From Burkholderiaceae bacterium (GTDB lineage: Bacteria > Pseudomonadota > Gammaproteobacteria > Burkholderiales > Burkholderiaceae_C), in contig SCQQ01000074.1 of the NCBI GenBank assembly GCA_004299095.1, positions 89,141 through 153,140 of the forward strand: DNA of 64,000 nucleotides, given 5' to 3'. This document shows positions 59,805-64,000 of this stretch, in pieces. A program made the position numbers and the translations under genes. The notes under the pieces were generated by a model that was given only the letters and a program-made list of their open reading frames with translations, was not told the origin of the DNA and searched no databases. Position 1 is the first letter of the stretch; every line of letters begins with the position of its first letter.

Positions 59805-60424
59805 CTACGCCCTCAAAGTTGACAGCCGAACCAAGTCTTGTGACGCGGCGATCTCGCGACAGGGAGTCTCTGCATCCCGGGTCGCTGGAATTCGTGTGGT
59901 AAAGCCGCATGCAACGAAAGCATGCGCGCACGGCCGCGATAACGCAATCCAGCACCGCGTGGACCGCCCGCCGGACTTCGGCGCCGCTCACGTCGTTTGG
60001 CTAAAAGCAGGTGTCAACGCGTGGCGGCTGGCGCACGGGCTTGCCGCGGCATCCTGACTCCCGGCCGGCGCACATACGGCGTGCCGCGCTGCACCGCATC
60101 CCTGCTCGCGCCGATGGGGACCGCGCGCACCAGCGCCAGGGTTCGCCTGGAAGCCGGAAATCCCGGAACGGGAGCGCCAGTGAGCGATCGAAGCGCGCGG
60201 CCGCGGCGTGCGTTCCGGTAAGCGTGAGCTGACCGCGCCCTATCGCGCATCGGGCACCAGTTGCGCCTTTGAAGCACCGGCAGGGAGCCGCCATGGATCG
60301 GGAACCAGCGGCCTCTCCGCGCCCAAACGCGTCATTTCCGGAATCACCTGCCACAGCCAGCATCGGCCCGAAAATCGACGACACGGCGAACCCACAGCTT
60401 CCCGCCTCCGCCGCGGCGCCCGCC
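59805..60424. other. 620-bp gap without a recognisable gene
   Basis: Open frames of 60-180 codons exist on both strands, but none shows a family motif, a plausible ribosome site or the Ala/Leu/Gly-rich composition of the neighbouring proteins. Several of them overlap. The first part (59805-59990) is upstream of cytochrome b561 and may hold its promoter. A decayed gene is possible; nothing more can be supported. Confidence 0.45.
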
Positions 60425-61066
60425 TCAACCGGGAAAATCGGGCTGCTGCTCCGGCGCCGCACGCTGGAATGCAGCCAGGCCGGCGCAGTGCGCGTAAACC
60501 GCCCGCACGCGCGGGTACGCATCCAGCGCGCACCGATGCTGCTGCGCATTCAGCACTTGCGGCACCAGGCAGCAATCGGCCAGCGTCGGCGCGTCGCCCA
60601 CACAGAAGCGCTCCGCACCAGTCCGGCCGAGCAGCTTTTCCAGCGGCCGGAAGCCTTGGTCAATCCACGCCTCGTACCAGCGCTGGCGCGTGGCATCGTC
60701 CAGCGCCATGTCGCCTTTCAGGTAGCGCAGCACACGCAAGCCGTTCAGCGGCTGGGTGTCGCAGGCGATGAGTTGCGCGATCTCGAGCACGCGGGCGCGC
60801 TCGATTCCACCGGCCGGGATCAGCCGGGGCTCGGCGGGATACTTGGCATCGAGGTAATCGATGATCGCGAGCGACTGCGAAACACGCACGCCGCCATCGT
60901 CCAGCAGCGGCACCGCGCCCGCCGGGTTGCGCGCCAGGTAGTCCGGCCGCTGCTGCTCCATCGCCAGCAGGTTGACGGGCAGCGTGTTGAACGCCAGGCC
61001 TTTCAGGTGCAGCGCGATGCGCACGCGGTACGACGTCGAGCTGGCGTAGAAGCTGTACAGATCCAT
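60425..61066 (-). CDS. maiA: Zeta-class glutathione S-transferase, maleylacetoacetate isomerase-like
   Basis: A 213-residue GST-fold protein: thioredoxin-like N-terminal half with YASSTSYRVRIALHLK and QSLAIIDYLDAKYP, then a helical C-terminal half with CDTQPLNGLRVLRYL and GDAPTLADCCLVPQ. The latter blocks match maleylacetoacetate isomerase (tyrosine catabolism). The zeta-class signature SSC-x-W-RVR is changed to SST-S-Y-RVR, losing the conserved Cys, so the activity is likely but less certain. No other tyrosine-catabolism gene is nearby. Confidence 0.85.
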   Translation of the reverse strand: MDLYSFYASSTSYRVRIALHLKGLAFNTLPVNLLAMEQQRPDYLARNPAGAVPLLDDGGVRVSQSLAIIDYLDAKYPAEPRLIPAGGIERARVLEIAQLIACDTQPLNGLRVLRYLKGDMALDDATRQRWYEAWIDQGFRPLEKLLGRTGAERFCVGDAPTLADCCLVPQVLNAQQHRCALDAYPRVRAVYAHCAGLAAFQRAAPEQQPDFPG

Positions 61067-61225
61067 GGTGGTTTCATCCTCCGCCGTTGCGCGCGGGCAA
61101 GTCCGCCGCATCGGCTTTCAACTCGTGCACCGGCCACGCAACCGGCACCTTCGGTGCGCAGCGAGGCACCCAGCATGCAGGCACCGACTCGTGGCCTGCG
61201 GCCCGCCGCCGGGCGGCGGCGCCGA

Positions 61226-61927
61226 TCAACTCGCGCCGCGGTCCGGGATGCGGCAGCCGTCCTCGTCGCACACCGCCCCGCCCTCGCCTATCGTTTCCAG
61301 CGGCGCCGGCGCCACCCGCTCCATGGCCCGCACGAAGGCCGCGTCGGGCTGCGCGCCGGAGACGGCGACCTTGTTCTCGAACACGAAGAACGGCACGCCG
61401 CGAACGCCCATTTGCCGCGCGGCGCGGAAGTCTTCCCGAAGGCCCGCTTCGATGTCGACGGAAGCCAGCGCCGCATCGATCTGCGCGTCGCCCAGGCCGA
61501 TCTCGTGCGCGATGGCACGCACCGTGGCCAGTTCACCCACCGCGCGACCGTCCGTGAAGTAGGCATGGAAGAAGGCTTCCTCCGCTTCGTTGCCGCGCCC
61601 GAGCGCCTGCGCCGCCGCGATGATGCGGTGCGCGTTGCGGGTGTTGCCGCCGCGCGCTTGCCGCCAGTTGAACGCCAGCCCCTCGCGCTGAAAGACGGCC
61701 GCGATGCCGTCGAGCTGCTGCTCGGCCTGCGCCGGCGTCATGCCGTACTTGTCGGCCAGGTGCTGCGCGTGTGAACCCGTCCGCACTTCGGGCGCGTCGG
61801 GGTCCAGCTCGAAGCTGTGCCAAACGCATTGCAGTTGCACGCTCCTCTCTCGCGCCACGCGCTCCAGGCGCGTCTTGCCGATGTAGCAGAACGGACAGAC
61901 CACGTCGGACCAGATATCCACTTGCAT
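61226..61927 (-). CDS. DsbA-family (FrnE-like) oxidoreductase
   Basis: A 233-residue thioredoxin-fold protein starting MQVDIWSDVVCPFCYIGK, with the CPFC redox motif at Cys 11-14. The helical insert and the C-terminal RGVPFFVFENKVAVSGAQ (cis-Pro in GVPFF) match the FrnE/2-hydroxychromene isomerase-like DsbA family. There is no signal peptide, so it acts in the cytoplasm. It lies 160 bp upstream of the GST gene on the same strand, which suggests a redox context for both. Confidence 0.92.
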   Translation of the reverse strand: MQVDIWSDVVCPFCYIGKTRLERVARERSVQLQCVWHSFELDPDAPEVRTGSHAQHLADKYGMTPAQAEQQLDGIAAVFQREGLAFNWRQARGGNTRNAHRIIAAAQALGRGNEAEEAFFHAYFTDGRAVGELATVRAIAHEIGLGDAQIDAALASVDIEAGLREDFRAARQMGVRGVPFFVFENKVAVSGAQPDAAFVRAMERVAPAPLETIGEGGAVCDEDGCRIPDRGAS

Positions 61928-62119
61928 TTTTCGATCTCCTTAAACTGGACAGATACCAACCCAGATGCGGCTAAAAAGCTGCAGTTCCAGCGGCCAAACG
62001 GTACAACCTTCCGCGTGACTGCGCCGGAAATCAACGCCGCATCCCTGCCTCTAGCGCTTTTGTTCCGCGGGCTCGGAAATCGTTATGACACCCTCCAATC
62101 AATGGTTACCGCAAGCCCC

Positions 62120-62149
62120 TGACCTTGCCCTCGAAAAACGTATCCCTTG
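62120..62149 (+). repeat. Left terminal inverted repeat of the IS3-family element
   Basis: Begins TGACCTTGCCC. Its first 11 bases are identical to the reverse complement of the element's right end, and TATCCC is shared further in. Confidence 0.85.
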
Positions 62150-62183
62150 CTGAATGATTGAATCCAGGCAAGGAGAGACGGAA

Positions 62184-62477
62184 ATGACGAAGACGGCAAG
62201 GGCGCGCTACACGCTCGAATTCAAGCAAGAGGCGGTGCGCCTGGTCGAAGGCGGCCAGAGCATCGCTGGGGCCGCTCGCACGCTGGGCGTGGTCGATCAG
62301 ACGTTGTTCAACTGGGTGAAGGCGCAGTGCGCGGGCAGACTCACTGGTGCCGACAGCAAGCCCGTGAGCGCCGAACAAATGGCGATCAGCCGGCTGCGCG
62401 CGGAGCTTGCGCGCGTGAAGATGGAGCGCGACATCTTGGGAAAAGCGACGGCGTACTTCGCAAAGGCAGCCAAGTGA
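62184..62477 (+). CDS. IS3-family transposase OrfA
   Basis: A 97-residue helix-turn-helix DNA-binding protein that recognises the IS ends. It starts MTKTARARYTLEFKQEA, has the HTH (QSIAGAARTLGVVDQTLFNWVKA) and a leucine-zipper-like C-terminal part (ISRLRAELARVKMERDILGKA). The ATG at 62184 follows AGGAGAG; an upstream in-frame start is less likely. Its TGA overlaps the GTG of orfB. The gene looks intact. Confidence 0.93.
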   Translation: MTKTARARYTLEFKQEAVRLVEGGQSIAGAARTLGVVDQTLFNWVKAQCAGRLTGADSKPVSAEQMAISRLRAELARVKMERDILGKATAYFAKAAK

Positions 62478-63267
62478 AGTACGCCTTCATCCGACGCCAC
62501 CGGCGGGCGTGGCCGATTTCGGTGCAGTGCCGCGTGCTGCAGTCAGTGTCGCCGGCTACCACGAGCATTTCGTTCGACCGGCCGGTGCAGCGCCGCGGCG
62601 TCGCCACCTGAGCGACGCTGCGCTGCTAGTGCACATCAGGGCCGTCCACGCTGAAACACGCGGCGCCTACGGTTGGCCACGGATCTGGAAGGCGCTGCTG
62701 GCCCGGGGCGTGCGCGTGGGCAAAGGGCGGGTGCAAAAGCTCATGCAGCAGCACGGCATCCGCGCCAAGGGCCGGCGTCGCTTCAAAGTCACCACCGATG
62801 AGGGCTGGCTGTTTCTGGCCGTGGTGATCGATCTGTTCAGCCGCCAGGTGGCGGGCTGGTCACTGCGCTCCGACATGACGCGCGGTATCGTCATCGACGC
62901 CTTGCGCACGGCGTGGTTCAAACGCCACCCGGGCAAGCACACCGGCCTGATCTTCCACAGCGACAGGGGCAGTCAGTACGCCAGCTGCGACTTCAGGACT
63001 GCGCTTGGCGAGTACGGCATCACTGCCTCGACGAGCCGCAAGGGCAACTGCTGGGACAACGCCTGCAGCGAGACGTTGTTCGGCTCGCTGAAAGTGGAGC
63101 GGCTGCACGGGCAGCGCTTCCAGAGTCGGCGCCAGGCCAAGGACGAAGCCATCGCGTGGCTGCTCTGGTACAACCGAGATCGACTGCACTCGACGCTGGG
63201 CTACTTCAGCCCGATGCAGTTTGAAGAAAACTGGCTCGCTGATCAGTATGGGCAGGCCAGCGCGTGA
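62474..63267 (+). pseudogene. IS3-family transposase OrfB, frameshifted and missing the first catalytic Asp
   Basis: From GTG at 62474 the frame reads KYAFIRRHRRAWPISVQCRVLQ and then goes out of frame at 62540-62543, where one base is missing; the rest continues in the next frame (SVAGYHEHF...). Second, FKVTTDEGWLFLAVV near 62797 joins segments that are normally separated by about 35 residues including the WTGDITY block, so the first Asp of the DDE triad is absent. The second Asp (FHSDRGSQY) and the Glu (WDNACSETLFGSLK) remain. Both faults make it non-functional. Confidence 0.9.
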
Positions 63268-63274
63268 GGGTAGT

Positions 63275-63304
63275 TATGGGATACAGATTCCAGGGGCAAG
63301 GTCA
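63275..63304 (-). repeat. Right terminal inverted repeat of the IS3-family element
   Basis: Reverse complement begins TGACCTTGCCC and matches the left end at 22 of 30 positions. Confidence 0.85.
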
Positions 63305-63333
63305 CACATAGGCACCCTCAGTTAACAACGCGC

Positions 63334-64000
63334 CAGTTCATCCCCGCGCATGCGGGGAACACGCCGTGACCGACGCGGTGAGATTCATCTGACTCGGTTC
63401 ATCCCCGCGCATGCGGGGAACACACGAAAACGGCTCCGAGTAGGAGCCTCAGGAACGGTTCATCCCCGCGCATACGGGGAACACGGGCACCCACCAGCGG
63501 CCGTCTCCAAGAGTGCCGGTTCATCCCCGCGCATGCGGGGAACACGCCAAGGCCAGCATGGCAACGGTGCTGAGCACCGGTTCATCCCCGCGCATGCGGG
63601 GAACACGTGTATCAGCACAACGTGCAGGCATTTGGTGGCGGTTCATCCCCGCGCATGCGGGGAACACTGGTGGTTTTGATGTTGGTGTGTCCGAGCACCC
63701 GGTTCATCCCCGCGCATGCGGGGAACACGTACGGCAGCGCGACGATGAGTGCGCCAACTGAGGTTCATCCCCGCGCATGCGGGGAACACACATAGGATCC
63801 AGCGTTCACATGGACGAGAGACGGTTCATCCCCGCGCATGCGGGGAACACCACCAGATGCCGCCTGCGACTGAGATGCCGCTCGGTTCATCCCCGCGCAT
63901 GCGGGGAACACGGTCATGTCATCGACGAAAGAGTACGGATCGGCGGTTCATCCCCGCGCATGCGGGGAACACATCGACCGGGTCGCTCGGAGCTTGTTTG
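63334..64000 (-). CRISPR. Type I-E-like CRISPR array, leader-distal end, truncated by the window
   Basis: Eleven 29-bp repeats start at 63334, 63395, 63456, 63517, 63578, 63639, 63700, 63761, 63822, 63883 and 63944; all ten complete spacers are 32 bp, so the period is exactly 61 bp. A partial eleventh spacer runs from 63973 to the window end. The repeat is palindromic in the middle (CCCCGCGCATGCGGGG), and the minus strand ends in ATGAACCG, the type I-E 5' handle. Transcription is therefore from right to left and the leader is outside the window. Repeats vary: the first has A for G at 63335, the third A for G at 63474, the eighth begins with A at 63761. Decayed repeats at the left fit the old, trailer end. 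No cas gene is in the window. Confidence 0.97.

Larger units (their letters stand above)
62120..63304 (+). mobile_element. IS3-family insertion sequence (defective)
   Basis: An 1185-bp element bounded by imperfect inverted repeats (22 of 30 positions match) that end TGACC ... GGTCA. It has the IS3 layout: a small orfA (HTH) followed by an overlapping orfB (DDE transposase). OrfB is broken by a one-base deletion near 62542 and an internal in-frame deletion near 62797. No target duplication is evident: the flanks read CCCC and CACA. The right end is 29 bp from the first CRISPR repeat. Confidence 0.93.

Noticed and set aside
60001..60549. A 182-codon minus-strand frame in the gap upstream of cytochrome b561
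   Set aside because: It overlaps the end of the GST gene, lacks motifs and competes with other equally open frames.
63350..63795. Open frames through the CRISPR array (repeated SSPRMRGT / HPRACGEH peptides)
   Set aside because: These are translations of the repeats, not genes.

Overview
The window is GC-rich, densely packed DNA from a Gram-negative bacterium, most likely a betaproteobacterium of or near the Burkholderiales. The main evidence is gene order seen in that group: ligA-zipA-smc, then leuC-entericidin-leuD-leuB-asd-fimV-truA-trpF-trpB-trpA-accD. A RelA-type stringent-response enzyme, a PilU-type pilus ATPase, FimV and two branched-chain-amino-acid-type (Liv) ABC transport clusters fit the same picture. 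The species cannot be named from the sequence alone.

Layout. 1-7468: end of an unidentified gene, a small lipoprotein, then ligA, zipA and smc on the minus strand (DNA ligation, division, chromosome segregation). 7749-21382: a plus-strand run of pilU, leucine biosynthesis (leuC, leuD, leuB) with a 42-residue entericidin-like lipoprotein inside it, asd, fimV, truA, trpF-trpB-trpA and accD; several genes overlap by ATGA and accD starts with TTG. 21412-27644: yggT, lysS, a small membrane protein, nagZ, acpS, pdxJ and a Ser/Thr kinase. 27733-33325: yicC facing a five-gene Liv ABC cluster, followed by an AraC-type regulator. 34633-37315: five small plus-strand genes (DUF4242, rhodanese, DUF1326, DUF2182, cupin), rich in Cys and His and of unknown joint function. 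37755-40087: tRNA-Val(GAC) and relA. 40327-48509: a second ABC cluster joined to an acyl-CoA ligase, with a divergent Crp/Fnr-type regulator and a palindromic candidate operator between them. 48658-56023: ispF, ispD, an unaccompanied molybdopterin-dependent dehydrogenase subunit, and mfd. 56141-61927: accessory metabolic and redox genes (DUF2817 peptidase-like, VOC protein, free Met-R-sulfoxide reductase, CHRD protein, cytochrome b561, maleylacetoacetate isomerase-like GST, DsbA-family protein).

The right end is the mobile and defence part. An IS3-family element (62120-63304) keeps recognisable terminal inverted repeats, but its transposase gene has a one-base deletion and an internal in-frame deletion that removes the first catalytic Asp. 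Twenty-nine bases beyond it a type I-E-like CRISPR array begins (63334 onward): 11 repeats of 29 bp and 10 complete 32-bp spacers in exact 61-bp register, cut off by the window end. Repeat polarity says crRNA is read from the minus strand, so the leader, and cas genes if present, should lie to the right of the window.

Almost everything here belongs to known families. The items most worth a second look are the CRISPR/IS junction, the DUF4242-rhodanese-DUF1326-DUF2182-cupin cluster, the divergent palindromes at the Crp/Fnr regulator, and the orphan molybdenum hydroxylase subunit.
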